Assembly (NCBI RefSeq): GCF_900573885.1
Contig: NZ_UPSE01000198.1
Coordinates: 186,001 to 250,000, forward strand
Reading direction: 5' to 3'
Length of the DNA stretch: 64,000 nt
Source of the DNA: Pseudomonas viridiflava
GTDB taxonomy: Bacteria > Pseudomonadota > Gammaproteobacteria > Pseudomonadales > Pseudomonadaceae
Below the pieces are notes generated by a model, which saw only the letters and a program-made list of their open reading frames with translations, ran no database searches and was not told the DNA's origin. Each line of letters starts with the position of its first letter. Positions within the stretch are counted from its first letter, which is position 1. The translations under genes and the position numbers were made by a program. Of the stretch, positions 53,602-62,066 are shown in pieces.

Positions 53602-53860
53602 GTGCGTTACGAGAAAAAGGTTTGAGGCTGGTTCAAGCGCTTCAGGAATGGGAACGCCCGCTTTACAGAGAAAAGGGTGTGCGAATCGGTAAGGCAGAAA
53701 TGGCGAACGTAGGTGACAAGGCGCTCTTAGAACTAACTCCAGCAGAGAAAAGCTGCGTAACTGTCGGGAGCGGGTACCCGTCTGGACAGGAGTTCCTAAG
53801 CACCGGAGATGGAAGTTAAGGAGGGGTTAACCGAGAGGCAACGCAGGCATTGCGCCAGCA
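53602..53860 (+). other. Possible 5' part of a group II intron (structured-RNA-like remnant)
   Basis: Begins with GTGCG at 53602, the typical group II intron 5' end. The sequence then is purine-rich and helix-forming (GGAATGGGAACGCCCGC near 53645; CGGGTACCCG at about 53771; AGCTGC around 53750), and has the style of bacterial group II domain I (GGTAAGGCAGAAATGGCG, TAGGTGACAAGG, AGGAGTTCCTAAGCACCGGAG). No intron-encoded reverse transcriptase and no domain V hairpin were found, so only a 5' fragment would remain. The identification is by recollection of such introns, not by a model search. Confidence 0.35.
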
Positions 53861-53984
53861 AAATGCTCACAATTCGTCCGCGAACTGGCCCTACGCAACG
53901 GGCGACGCGGGTTTGCCGTAATGGCACGGGAAAGCGTCTATCTCGAGGCCTACAACAACTTCAGCCGCATCCATCAGCACAACG
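53861..53984 (+). pseudogene. Coding-like remnant of unknown origin
   Basis: From about 53861 one frame reads FVRELALRNGRRGFAVMARES then VYLEAYNNFSRIHQHNVN with protein-like composition, then runs into the 3' end of the convergent gene at 53985 and stops at 54019. An ATG lies at 53921. No ribosome site and no recognised family. It may be the last part of a gene cut by the neighbouring insertion. Confidence 0.3.
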
Positions 53985-54485
53985 TCAACGAGCCGAGGCA
54001 GAAAGGCTCTTCGTCTTAGCGTCCAGCACCATCGCGCGCAACGCCGCCAACGTTTCCTTGCCCGCCGGAAAATCAAACACGCCACTTTCCGACAGCGTCA
54101 TCACCCGTTCGCCGTTGTTCAACGTGAGCTCCATAAACGCCAGATGCTCGGACCACGAGCGATAGCGGCGCGTCATGAAAATCGCATGCCGCGAGGCCAC
54201 CGAACGCACCTGCGTGAGCGCGATGCCGCGGTGTTCCGTGCCGGTCACCACCAGCTCATCGCCATGCAACAGCACCGGCACACTGCGCTTTACCCAGAAC
54301 CACTCAAAGGCAAAACGCCCCGTCATCAGCAGCATAAAAAGCGCCAACACCTTGGCCTCACCGTTGGGCTTTTCCAGTAGCGCCATTACCGTCATGCCGC
54401 TGATTACCACCAGCAGCACCAGGGTAATCAGGCGATAGAAATAGACCTTATGAAACTCGGAAAGGGTGAGTAAGCGCAGATCCAT
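53985..54485 (-). CDS. Hypothetical membrane protein with PH-like domain
   Basis: 166 residues: two membrane helices at about 14-60 (VYFYRLITLVLLVVISGMTVMALL; KVLALFMLLMTGRFAFEWFW), followed by a beta-rich part of about 90 residues (VLLHGDELVVTGTEHRGIALTQVRSVASRHAIFMTRRYRSWSEHLAFMELTLNNGERVMTLS) that resembles small PH-like/YdbS-type domains. Start at ATG 54485 (MDLRLLTLSEFHKVYFYRL). Function unknown. Confidence 0.72.
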   Translation of the reverse strand: MDLRLLTLSEFHKVYFYRLITLVLLVVISGMTVMALLEKPNGEAKVLALFMLLMTGRFAFEWFWVKRSVPVLLHGDELVVTGTEHRGIALTQVRSVASRHAIFMTRRYRSWSEHLAFMELTLNNGERVMTLSESGVFDFPAGKETLAALRAMVLDAKTKSLSASAR

Positions 54486-54664
54486 GGGGCGGCTTCCTGG
54501 GCAAGCACGGGGAAATAACCAAACGAAGGGCGATTGGAACAGACAACCGCCGGCCTTGCGCAGCCATGTAATCAAACTGTGGCCTGGCGCCTATATTTCC
54601 CGGCATACGGGCCGCTTGGGCTATCATCCGCGCCCCTTATCGCCCACCGCACGCGCAGGTCCTC

Positions 54665-55411
54665 ATGCCCGGCAACGCCCTATACACCGACCTGTCCGGC
54701 TACTACGACCTGATGTGCGCCGACATCGACTATCGCGCCCAAAGCCACAGCGCCCATCGCCTGCACCAACTCTTCGGCAACGCCGGCAACCGCCACCTCG
54801 ACCTCGCCTGCGGCACCGGCCCCCACGTGCGCCACTTCCTCGACGCCGGCTACCAAAGCGCCGGCCTCGACATCAACCCACCCATGCTCGACAAAGCCCG
54901 ACTGCGCTGCCCCGAAGCGCACTTCAGCGCGCAAGACATGTGCGCCTTCACCGTGGCCGAACCGGTCGACCTCATCACCTGCTTTCTGTACTCCATCCAC
55001 TACAGCGCCACCCTCGAGCGCCTCACCGCCTGCATCGCCGCCGCCCACAACGCCCTGGCCGAAGGCGGCGTGTTCTGCTTCAACGCCGTGGACAAAAACC
55101 ACATCGACAACGCCTCCTTCGTCTCCCATACCGCCCGGCACGACGACAGCCTGTTCGGCTTCAGCTCGTCATGGAGCTACCCCGGAGAAGGGGAACGGCA
55201 ATCGTTGAAACTGCGAATTGAACGCACCGTGGGCGAGGGCGCGATGCAGGTGTGGCACGACGAACACGCGATGGTGGCGGTGAGCTTTGCTGAACTGCAG
55301 GGGTTGTTGGAACGGTGCTTCGAGGTGCGGGTGATGGCGCACGATTATCAGAAGTTGGTGGAATGGGATGGCGTGGCGGGGAATGCGTTGTTTGTTTGTG
55401 TGAAGGGGTGA
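54665..55411 (+). CDS. Class I SAM-dependent methyltransferase
   Basis: 248 residues. Motif I is LDLACGTGPHVRHFLDAGY at about 44-62; post-I SAGLDINPPMLDKARLRCP; motif II/III VDLITCFLYSIHYSATLERLTACIAAAHNALAEGGVFCFN. The opening YTDLSGYYDLMCADIDYRAQ is of the type seen in small-molecule methyltransferases. The substrate cannot be inferred. Last gene of ordinary composition before the accessory zone. Confidence 0.9.
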   Translation: MPGNALYTDLSGYYDLMCADIDYRAQSHSAHRLHQLFGNAGNRHLDLACGTGPHVRHFLDAGYQSAGLDINPPMLDKARLRCPEAHFSAQDMCAFTVAEPVDLITCFLYSIHYSATLERLTACIAAAHNALAEGGVFCFNAVDKNHIDNASFVSHTARHDDSLFGFSSSWSYPGEGERQSLKLRIERTVGEGAMQVWHDEHAMVAVSFAELQGLLERCFEVRVMAHDYQKLVEWDGVAGNALFVCVKG

Positions 55412-55429
55412 GACACCTGGCCCGGTTAG

Positions 55430-55894
55430 TCAGCGCATCGTTCTGATTTTTGCTACAGCCGAATCGTAGTGGGTGATCGCCTCAGCAATGATCGTCTCTA
55501 TTTCTGCGGCTCTCTTTGTATCTACGATTCGCAGAGCACCGCCAGAGAGCCACTTTTCAATTCGGTCGCGCCTTGCTGCCTCGATTGCGGGGCTCTCGGC
55601 TTTCTTACGCAAAAAAGCGGTCCAGTTAGCTTGGCGCTTCTCGTCCCCGTTGCAGCGAGCGCAGGCGAGCACGTAGTTGTTAACGCAGTTGTTTCCTCCA
55701 AGTGCTGAAGGTACTACGTGGTCCATATGGCCATTACGAGATGCCCTCTGAATGGCAACCCCGCAGTAGGCGCAGCAACATTCGAAATGGCCCCAGATAT
55801 TCTGCATATCTTGCGGCGACGGATAAGGGTCCAAGATAGCCCGTAGGCTTCGACGGATTTTGTTTCGGACCATGGACGGGGTATCTTTTGGCAT
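55430..55894 (-). CDS. HNH endonuclease-domain protein
   Basis: 154 residues. The HNH core has a zinc pair Cys41-x2-Cys44 (CAYCGVAI), the catalytic GHMDHVVPSALGG (His56, Asp58, His59), the Asn in NNYVLAC and the second pair Cys78-x2-Cys81 (CARCNGDEK). GAGAG precedes ATG 55894. The C-terminal part is charged and helical. Could be a restriction-type or homing-like nuclease, or a phage-defence part; nothing near it identifies a methylase. Confidence 0.85.
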   Translation of the reverse strand: MPKDTPSMVRNKIRRSLRAILDPYPSPQDMQNIWGHFECCCAYCGVAIQRASRNGHMDHVVPSALGGNNCVNNYVLACARCNGDEKRQANWTAFLRKKAESPAIEAARRDRIEKWLSGGALRIVDTKRAAEIETIIAEAITHYDSAVAKIRTMR

Positions 55895-56179
55895 GTAACT
55901 CTCACTAAATAGCTAATATGAAATCCCTCCTGCTCTTGCTTGGCCGCTTACACTAATACATCTTCGTTAGTGGAGATAAGCGAGAAGACGAGCGAGTATT
56001 CATGATTTTAGACGTGTTTAAGCTCCTTAACTAAAATAAATTCATGCAAATCGTTGGTTTTTGAGTGCGTCTGTTGGCCAGTAAGATGGGTAACTCCTCC
56101 GGTCGAGTCGCGTTCTTTTATTCACGCGACTCGTTTGAGGTGGTAACATTCGCAGCTCCTTTCTCTACAAGGTTATATT

Positions 56180-56947
56180 ATGAAAGACGAGGTAACTAAC
56201 GCAAAGCAGGGAAGCGACGAATTTAGAAAAATTAACCCTCGTCTAACGTTGCTGCTAGGCACGATTGGCTCTATCCTGATGGCAGTCGCTACGCCTTTTT
56301 TTTATCTTAACGGCAAAGCGTATCATGATGGATATATAAGTTATTTTAATCTCGACTCTTCAATGTTTTCTTTGGATGTATCTGCGACTTTCGTAGCGTC
56401 GCTTATGGGTTGGATGAATGTCAGCGTTTTAAGTGTTGCGGGTATTATGAAGTTTGTTGGGTCGAATTTGCTTTTAGTGGGCGTGGGTTATGTGGTATCA
56501 GTAGCAGGTTTTGGTGCGTTAAATTATCTACTTAAAAAGTATCAGAAAAAAAATATAAGGGGGAGCGAAGGGCGGGATGCGAAAAGGTCAGGGCCATATT
56601 TTTTTGACGAATTATTTAAGGCTTCTTTGTTGTTCTTCGTTCCGGGTTATGTCGTGTTTGCTTTGATGCTTTTTATTGCCTGCGCAATATTGATTTCGGT
56701 CGTACCGTTCGTACATGTAGGTCAACTCGAGGCGGCTAAAGACTTGCAAAAAGAGTTCGCTAGTTCACCGGTAGTGAGGGTGGCCGATTATCGGGGTTCG
56801 GTGGGTGAGTATAGGTTAATGCTTTGCTCCGTCTCGTTTTGTGCGTTGTATAGGCAAGGCGAGGTTGTGACTATACCTCAATCGGCAATAAATATGGCTG
56901 TTTCGGATGTCAGGGATAAACTTGTTGAGGGGCGAAAAAAGAAATAG
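56180..56947 (+). CDS. Hypothetical membrane protein in low-GC region
   Basis: 255 residues, no family recognised. Hydrophobic segments at about 24-44 (LTLLLGTIGSILMAVATPFFYL), 68-88 (ATFVASLMGWMNVSVLSVAGI), 92-115 (SNLLLVGVGYVVSVAGFGALNYLL) and 150-178 (LLFFVPGYVVFALMLFIACAILISVVPFV), then a soluble end of about 75 residues. AAGG lies before ATG 56180. The AT-rich codons contrast with the rest of the window, a sign of transfer. Could be linked to the toxin-immunity module on the opposite strand, but there is no sequence evidence. Confidence 0.75.
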   Translation: MKDEVTNAKQGSDEFRKINPRLTLLLGTIGSILMAVATPFFYLNGKAYHDGYISYFNLDSSMFSLDVSATFVASLMGWMNVSVLSVAGIMKFVGSNLLLVGVGYVVSVAGFGALNYLLKKYQKKNIRGSEGRDAKRSGPYFFDELFKASLLFFVPGYVVFALMLFIACAILISVVPFVHVGQLEAAKDLQKEFASSPVVRVADYRGSVGEYRLMLCSVSFCALYRQGEVVTIPQSAINMAVSDVRDKLVEGRKKK

Positions 56948-57120
56948 ATAGATTGGAAAAGGCGAAGGGTAATTCTATCTAATTAAGTCTTTTAGTAGAC
57001 TCGTCGCTGATTTGAAGGAGCGTAAAAGGGCGCCGGTCTGTTTGTGGTTCAGAATTATAGCCGCTCAAGACGTATTTCCTTGCTTCTCGTGAGTGATAGA
57101 GTTTTTTGGTGGGGCGTATT

Positions 57121-57507
57121 TCATAACATACCGAACTGAATCGGTATACCTATCAAAACCATTAGAAGTAAAAGCCAGATCACAGTCCATTGAATTACAG
57201 CTAGCTTATGTTTAAGGGGCGCGGGGAGGTTTTCTAAATCGGTCTGGCTGAGTTGCCCGCGTTTTAGGTGAAAGTCAGGGAATGTGACAATTCCAGAGAT
57301 GCCGCCCACAAGTATTAATTTCCCCCATGGTCCGGCGTGCCTAAGAGGCGCTCTTACAGTTATTGCTGCACAGTTTCGCAGGCAGTCAAGTATCAGATCG
57401 ATCTTCGTATTTGCCAAATGCAGGCACACCCCTATCCAGACTAAAAGTCCTGCTAAGTCAATCATTGCTGCAGTGAGGAAAACCTTCTCTATGACGGTCA
57501 AACTCAT
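57121..57507 (-). CDS. Small membrane protein, candidate immunity protein 3 of 3
   Basis: 128 residues, three or four hydrophobic segments (VFLTAAMIDLAGLLVWIGVCLHLA; WGKLILVGGISGIVTF; WTVIWLLLLMVLIGIPI). Shares with the next two genes the middle pattern ...PDFHLKRGQLSQTDLENLPAPLKHKL, that is P-x5-GxL-x2-xD-x4-P-x2-LK. It is the most diverged copy: SRYxYxW is missing. GAGG lies eight bases before ATG 57507. AT-rich codons. Downstream of the PAAR toxin gene. Confidence 0.75.
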   Translation of the reverse strand: MSLTVIEKVFLTAAMIDLAGLLVWIGVCLHLANTKIDLILDCLRNCAAITVRAPLRHAGPWGKLILVGGISGIVTFPDFHLKRGQLSQTDLENLPAPLKHKLAVIQWTVIWLLLLMVLIGIPIQFGML

Positions 57508-57644
57508 TTGGTTGCCTCATATATCTTCTCGCCGCTCCGCCATTGCCGGCCCGTCGATGAGTTGATTGCGTGACCATGGAGCTGCCGCGCACGCCTAGTT
57601 ATATTTAAATCTGGCGATTAGAAGAGCGTTGCATTTTAATTCGC

Positions 57645-58022
57645 TCACATTGGAAAAATTGAGGTGCTGATGAGCCAAATAAAGCCCCCGATCATCAATG
57701 ACGCTACAATTTTGATTTTGAGTTTAAGATGAGGCGGGAAGGCCTTTAAATCGATGGCGCTTAGCTCTCCGCTCCTTAAAGCTGGGCCGGGTATAAGTAT
57801 CATCCCCGTTAGGTGAGCTGTTAAAAGCATGCATCCCAGCCAACCCTGTCGGCGGAGTGCAGGCGCCCATGTATAGCTATAGCGACTGTTGCTCAACGCC
57901 TCTAATATTTTATCCAGGCAGAAATATCTCAAATACAGGTTGTAGAGTATTCCCGCGAAAGCAAGTACGAATGGCCCGATGTTGTAGGCAAGCGATGCCC
58001 AGAAATACCAATTCTTAGTCAT
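57645..58022 (-). CDS. Small membrane protein, candidate immunity protein 2 of 3
   Basis: 125 residues. Opening WYFWASLAYNIGPFVLAFAGILYNLYLRY is closely similar to the opening of copy 1 (WFFWAKILLTGGPLATGFLGIIYSLYIKH). It shares SRYSYTWAPALRRQGW, GPALRSGELSAIDLKAFPPHLK and a last hydrophobic segment GGFIWLISTSIF. Three to four membrane segments. 150 bp separate it from copy 1. Confidence 0.8.
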   Translation of the reverse strand: MTKNWYFWASLAYNIGPFVLAFAGILYNLYLRYFCLDKILEALSNSRYSYTWAPALRRQGWLGCMLLTAHLTGMILIPGPALRSGELSAIDLKAFPPHLKLKIKIVASLMIGGFIWLISTSIFPM

Positions 58023-58172
58023 GGCTGTGTATTCTGATATAAACGGTCCCCTTTTTTCGTGCTTTTTGATTTGCAGTATGTTGCGCGTGGGCGTGCTATC
58101 ACAGCCCAGCTAAGTGTATTAAAATCAATAAATTTGCTTGGACTCATTTTTATGAGCGCTGGATGTAAGAAA

Positions 58173-58562
58173 TCAATTTGTTTTTAGTATTATGTAAACG
58201 ATTCCCAGCCAAATTCCGCTTCCGAAAAGTATCATGGTTTTCAGCTTAAGTATCGATTTTAAATGTGGTGGAAAGTTTTTGTAATCGGCTTCGTTCAGTT
58301 CTCCGGTTTTAATATAAGGCGTGGGCATCATTATCATGCTACAAATCTTGGCTATGGAAAAAACAGTGGGGATCCATCCTTGATTGCGAAGATCTGACTC
58401 CCACAAGTATATGTAGCGACTGTTCTGCAGTGCTTTGATGATCTCGTCTAGGTATTTATGCTTAATATATAGGCTATAAATTATTCCCAGAAAACCTGTG
58501 GCGAGGGGCCCGCCAGTTAGAAGGATTTTCGCCCAGAAAAACCAATTATCTTGGGTCGTCAT
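58173..58562 (-). CDS. Small membrane protein, candidate immunity protein 1 of 3
   Basis: 129 residues. Its ATG overlaps the TGA of the PAAR toxin gene (ATGA, 58559-58562), the expected place of an immunity gene. Hydrophobic segments at about 8-30 and near the C-terminus (TMILFGSGIWLGIVYIIL). Conserved with copy 2: SRYIYLWESDLRNQGW, TPYIKTGELNEADYKNFPPHLK. An integral membrane immunity protein is what a pore-forming effector would need. Confidence 0.82.
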   Translation of the reverse strand: MTTQDNWFFWAKILLTGGPLATGFLGIIYSLYIKHKYLDEIIKALQNSRYIYLWESDLRNQGWIPTVFSIAKICSMIMMPTPYIKTGELNEADYKNFPPHLKSILKLKTMILFGSGIWLGIVYIILKTN

Positions 58563-59968
58563 GGGTTTTTCTTTTCATAAATAACTTCGCCTATGGATTC
58601 CCCAGCCGCTTTGCCAACTGCTGCGCCAGCTCCAACGCCAGCTCCTATTACAACTGCTACGCAGACTAAGCCTCCAATGCCGGTGGAGATGCCGAGTGCT
58701 AAGCAGACCGGACCTGCTGCGTATTTCGCAATTTCCCCGCCGAGAAACCCGCCAGTAGTTGCGCCAGAAAACTTGCCTCCTTCTACAAACTTCACTTTCT
58801 CGCACGCTGCACCTGTCCCCTCGCTGCAGACTTCCTGTATAGCCAGCAAAGACGAAACCCCACCGAGTCCGATAGCGATGTAGCCGCCGGTAGCCATGTA
58901 TTTGGCAGCTCGGCTTGCCGCGCTTACGTGCGTTGCGTAACCCGGAATCTGGCCCGGAGCTCCTGCTTTATCCCAGTGGTGTACGAGGCTCTTGGTCGAT
59001 AGGCCGAGCGATGTTTTTAACTTGGGGTGGTCATCCAGGCTTGTGAAACCGCGAAGTTTCGTCGAGTTCAGCAGGTGTGCGTCCAGTTGAGAGAGAAGGC
59101 GTTTCCGTGAGGCGTGGAATTCAGGCGTTTTCAAGTGGCCATGCTGTCGATAGGTCTCATGGTGCAACCGCTCAATGGCCAGGAGCGTGTCCCGCATGCC
59201 TGCGATATGCCTTTCCATAACCGCAGCACTAACGCCGAGCCACGTCGAGGTTTCGCCAGTGAAACCGGCAATCTCGGCGCCGTGTCGTTGCATGAAGTCA
59301 GCTTCGTCTGGTGTCAAAGGTTCCAGGTCGTTGCTGATTTGCTGTGCCGCCTCCATCAGAAGCGCTTCCTCACGCATACACAGATGATTCTTCGGATCGC
59401 TCAATACAATCATCGAGCCCGCTTTAAGGTCAGCCACTCCCGGGTTTAGCGCTCTGAACTTGCGCATCACCGCTGGATCCGGTTGTGGGAACAGCGTCGC
59501 CTCCAGCGCCTCGCGGCTCATGCTCTTCGTAACGACATAAAAGCCCGGGTCCTGGGGCTCGTCATTACGAACCAAGGGCGCGGCCGGCGATGGCGATGGA
59601 ACAAACGCAGATTGGCGAGCTGCTGATGCGCTGCCCAGCGCAGAAGACGGCGACTCAGCGGCGGTGCGCATCATTTGCGGAGCTGGCGTTGCGTTGTGAT
59701 AACAGGCACCACGGGATGAGGGAATAAATTCGGCCCTGCAAGGGCAACCGCTGCGACTGTCGAGCGTGCCCGCCATTGGTTTGCCGTGGCTCACCATGTG
59801 GCCGATACCGCCGAGGATTTGGTAGATCTTCCCGTCCTTCCCACAGGTAACCCGATCGCCCATACGCGCATGCAACAGACCGAACATATTGATGCGCGCA
59901 TCACCATCCAGCACCAAGCCACCACAGGTGGTTTTATCGCCACGGCAAATGAAGAAACCTTGGGTCAT
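58559..59968 (-). CDS. PAAR-domain T6SS effector with LysM-like and glycine-zipper membrane parts
   Basis: 469 residues. A PAAR spike domain at 1-90 (GFFICRGDKTTCGGLVLDGDAR; GRVTCGKDGKIYQILGGIG-like), a linker, a LysM-like segment at 141-191 (GFYVVTKSMSREALEATLF...LNPGVADLKAGSMIVLSDP), a charged helical middle part (195-340), then glycine-rich hydrophobic segments at about 360-378, 402-418 and 420-455 (GVGAGAAVGKAAGESIGEVIY). The last part looks like a membrane-inserting toxin. It would be carried on a VgrG spike; no vgrG or hcp is in the window. A ribosome site GAGGG lies before ATG 59968. Exact toxin activity is inferred. Confidence 0.85.
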   Translation of the reverse strand: MTQGFFICRGDKTTCGGLVLDGDARINMFGLLHARMGDRVTCGKDGKIYQILGGIGHMVSHGKPMAGTLDSRSGCPCRAEFIPSSRGACYHNATPAPQMMRTAAESPSSALGSASAARQSAFVPSPSPAAPLVRNDEPQDPGFYVVTKSMSREALEATLFPQPDPAVMRKFRALNPGVADLKAGSMIVLSDPKNHLCMREEALLMEAAQQISNDLEPLTPDEADFMQRHGAEIAGFTGETSTWLGVSAAVMERHIAGMRDTLLAIERLHHETYRQHGHLKTPEFHASRKRLLSQLDAHLLNSTKLRGFTSLDDHPKLKTSLGLSTKSLVHHWDKAGAPGQIPGYATHVSAASRAAKYMATGGYIAIGLGGVSSLLAIQEVCSEGTGAACEKVKFVEGGKFSGATTGGFLGGEIAKYAAGPVCLALGISTGIGGLVCVAVVIGAGVGAGAAVGKAAGESIGEVIYEKKNP

Positions 59969-59972
59969 GGGA

Positions 59973-60146
59973 TCAGCCCTCAGCGGCGGTGAGAGTGGGT
60001 TTGCCTGCTGCCAAAGCGCATTTCTTTGCGGTCACGGAATGGCGGTGGTTGGCGAAACACTGGGCGATGCGGACGGAGCCGCCCCATATTTGCGAGCAGT
60101 CGGGACGTACGGAGGTGGTGTACTGCGGGGACGTGTACGCGTTCAT
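59973..60146 (-). CDS. Small ORF upstream of the PAAR gene
   Basis: 57 codons from ATG 60146, with AGGA nine bases before it, ending four bases before the PAAR start. Reads MNAYTSPQYTTSVRPDCSQI... with two more Cys (AQCFANHR, KKCALAAG). The ribosome site of the PAAR gene lies inside its last codons, so translation may be coupled. No family recognised; it could be a small chaperone or leader peptide, or chance. Confidence 0.4.
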   Translation of the reverse strand: MNAYTSPQYTTSVRPDCSQIWGGSVRIAQCFANHRHSVTAKKCALAAGKPTLTAAEG

Positions 60147-60515
60147 CTAGAGAATCCTGATCCGTAGGGAAGCGCGTTTGCGGAGCTGGTCAGTCGGGCT
60201 AATGCGATGCGCGCGTGGCGCATCCATCACTCGAACAAGGCCCTGCAAAGCGGACTACCACCTTCGTCGCAGAACGACTCCGGATAAATCAGATGCTTCT
60301 CGAAAACGTGAGGCTCAATAGCCGAGCATTAGGCGCAATCGGCTACGGGAGGGGGGGCGGTTGATGGAAAATCGGGCAATTGCTGGGGAAGTGGAGAGGG
60401 TTCTCGGCGGTTTGATAGTAGCCACGCAGGGTGACGTTGGCGGAGTTGCCCCACCACCGGCAACGTGGCTCTAATCAGGGGCGATTAAAAATCTGAGCCC
60501 CTTTGTTCGCGCGTG
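60147..60515. other. Intergenic region without recognised gene
   Basis: 369 bp between the PAAR module and the DUF2357 gene. It contains a G-rich stretch near 60345-60362, and a stem AGGGGC / GCCCCT (about 60476-60504) near the end of the DUF2357 gene that could act as a weak terminator for it. No coding sequence is supported. Confidence 0.55.
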
Positions 60516-62063
60516 TTAAGTCTTGTTAGCTGCTAACCCGAACCAGTGCATCAGATGTTCCTTTAGCCTTTCCATTCCCACGCCATGGGCGGAAAAACCG
60601 AAAACTGCACCCACTCCATGCAATCGTATGAATTCGCTATCTTCCAACGCCCCGACGTCGCTTGCGCCGGGGAGCAGCAGCAGGCATGGCGAAGGGGGCT
60701 GTGAATCGATGCGCAAACTGTCGTGGTAGATATGCGCTGACTCCATCGCTTCCAATACATTGGCTCGTCCGCTACGCCATTTTGCGTCGAGGATCATTGA
60801 GCGGGTTTCTGCCCCCTTTCTTTCTACGACGAGAATGTCTGGGTAGCGCTGCCTTGAAATACTCCAAGTGAGTCTTGCGCTGTATTTTTCGGCGGGAAAG
60901 CTGGCTTGAAAAAGCAGCTCAACGCTGTGGTCGGGCGCGATGTGCGCGATGAACGCCAAGTCTGCGGAGGCCGCTTTCGGCGATGAGACGGCGAAAGCTT
61001 TTCCCAGTACCTGCTGCAAGCACTTGAGCGTTTCCAGATAGCACCAGGTTTCGTAGATACCCCAGGAGAAATTCACTCGTAGCTGATCAACTGGATCAGC
61101 GCCGTTTACTTGGTACGTCAGCGCAGAACAGCCTTGGCGATAGGCTCGGTTGTATTCCGGCTGGGCGGCTATTTGTGTCAGTCCTGATGAGCCAATCTCC
61201 CCTGATTTAATCTGGCTGAAAGGAGGGCGCTGGATGAGCAGCTTCGCCTTCTGCTCGAGTACGTCGAGTTCCTGTAGGCGTCGAGGAATTCGTAATTGTT
61301 GCTCCTTTTTGTCTTCCGGCAGACGCAGTGTGTTGACTGTGTTCCTGAGTTCCACAACGGTCGCGCGAAAGCGTTTTAGCAGTGAAAGCAGCGCCCGGTT
61401 GGCGGGCGTGTCGACCGTCGGAGCTGAGGTCCAAGAGTGGATTCGAAGATTTTCAATTAAATCCGCTGACGCTGTTGGACTGGTAATAAGGCTGCTCAGC
61501 CGGCGATCTCTTAGAGCGCTCGGATGAATACGTCGTACCTGAGGAAGCGGGACCTGTTGCCTGTCAGCCGATAGGCGTTGGTGGGGTGATTGCGCGATGC
61601 GGCTCACGCTATCGAGAAAGTCGTGGCCGTGAAGTCGCAACCTGGCGAGCAGAACTAGCGCCTTGTTTAGCCCGACTTTGCTCTCGTTGCCAAAGGCCAT
61701 GGTAGCGGCAGACTCGCCGCCCAGAAGCGACTGGTCAAAGTCACGGATGGTCTGCACCATTTCCTCAAATTCGGCAGCCGCACTTTTCTTGTTGGCGGGG
61801 CCGACCTCAATGAAGTAATTAGCCGTGTGGCCAGTCGTGTCGACGACCACGATGCAGACGCGACCCGAATAAAAACTCGGCTGCCAGAGGTACCAGCCTG
61901 CTGAGGTGAGCAGCTCAATATCGTCGACAAACACCTGGCAGTTGGGGCGCTCTACCCGCAGCTCGTAGTGCGTATCTTCGTAGAAATCGCCTTCGATGGA
62001 CTCGGGCGCTACAACCACCCAAGTGCTTTCATCGGCATGTTCCTTTTTACGTACAGTCAGCAT
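60516..62063 (-). CDS. DUF2357 protein with PD-(D/E)XK nuclease domain (McrC-like)
   Basis: 515 residues. The N-terminal half fits DUF2357 (ELRVERPNCQVFVDDIELLTSAGWYLWQPSF; TPANRALLSLLKRFRATVVELRN). The C-terminal part has a PD-(D/E)XK site: Pro408-Asp409 in RYPDILVVERKG and Asp426-Ala-Lys428 in MILDAKWRSG, with a preceding helix Glu in SWGIYETWCYLETLK. It is the probable effector nuclease partner of the McrB-like ATPase, whose stop lies three bases before its ATG (62063). Such pairs act as nucleotide-driven restriction against foreign DNA. Confidence 0.87.
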   Translation of the reverse strand: MLTVRKKEHADESTWVVVAPESIEGDFYEDTHYELRVERPNCQVFVDDIELLTSAGWYLWQPSFYSGRVCIVVVDTTGHTANYFIEVGPANKKSAAAEFEEMVQTIRDFDQSLLGGESAATMAFGNESKVGLNKALVLLARLRLHGHDFLDSVSRIAQSPHQRLSADRQQVPLPQVRRIHPSALRDRRLSSLITSPTASADLIENLRIHSWTSAPTVDTPANRALLSLLKRFRATVVELRNTVNTLRLPEDKKEQQLRIPRRLQELDVLEQKAKLLIQRPPFSQIKSGEIGSSGLTQIAAQPEYNRAYRQGCSALTYQVNGADPVDQLRVNFSWGIYETWCYLETLKCLQQVLGKAFAVSSPKAASADLAFIAHIAPDHSVELLFQASFPAEKYSARLTWSISRQRYPDILVVERKGAETRSMILDAKWRSGRANVLEAMESAHIYHDSLRIDSQPPSPCLLLLPGASDVGALEDSEFIRLHGVGAVFGFSAHGVGMERLKEHLMHWFGLAANKT

Positions 62064-62066
62064 GTC

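Noticed and set aside
53700..53830. 5S rRNA or other housekeeping RNA
   Set aside because: The sequence does not match the Pseudomonas 5S rRNA or the tmRNA, RNase P or 6S RNA that I know; a group II intron fragment fits better.
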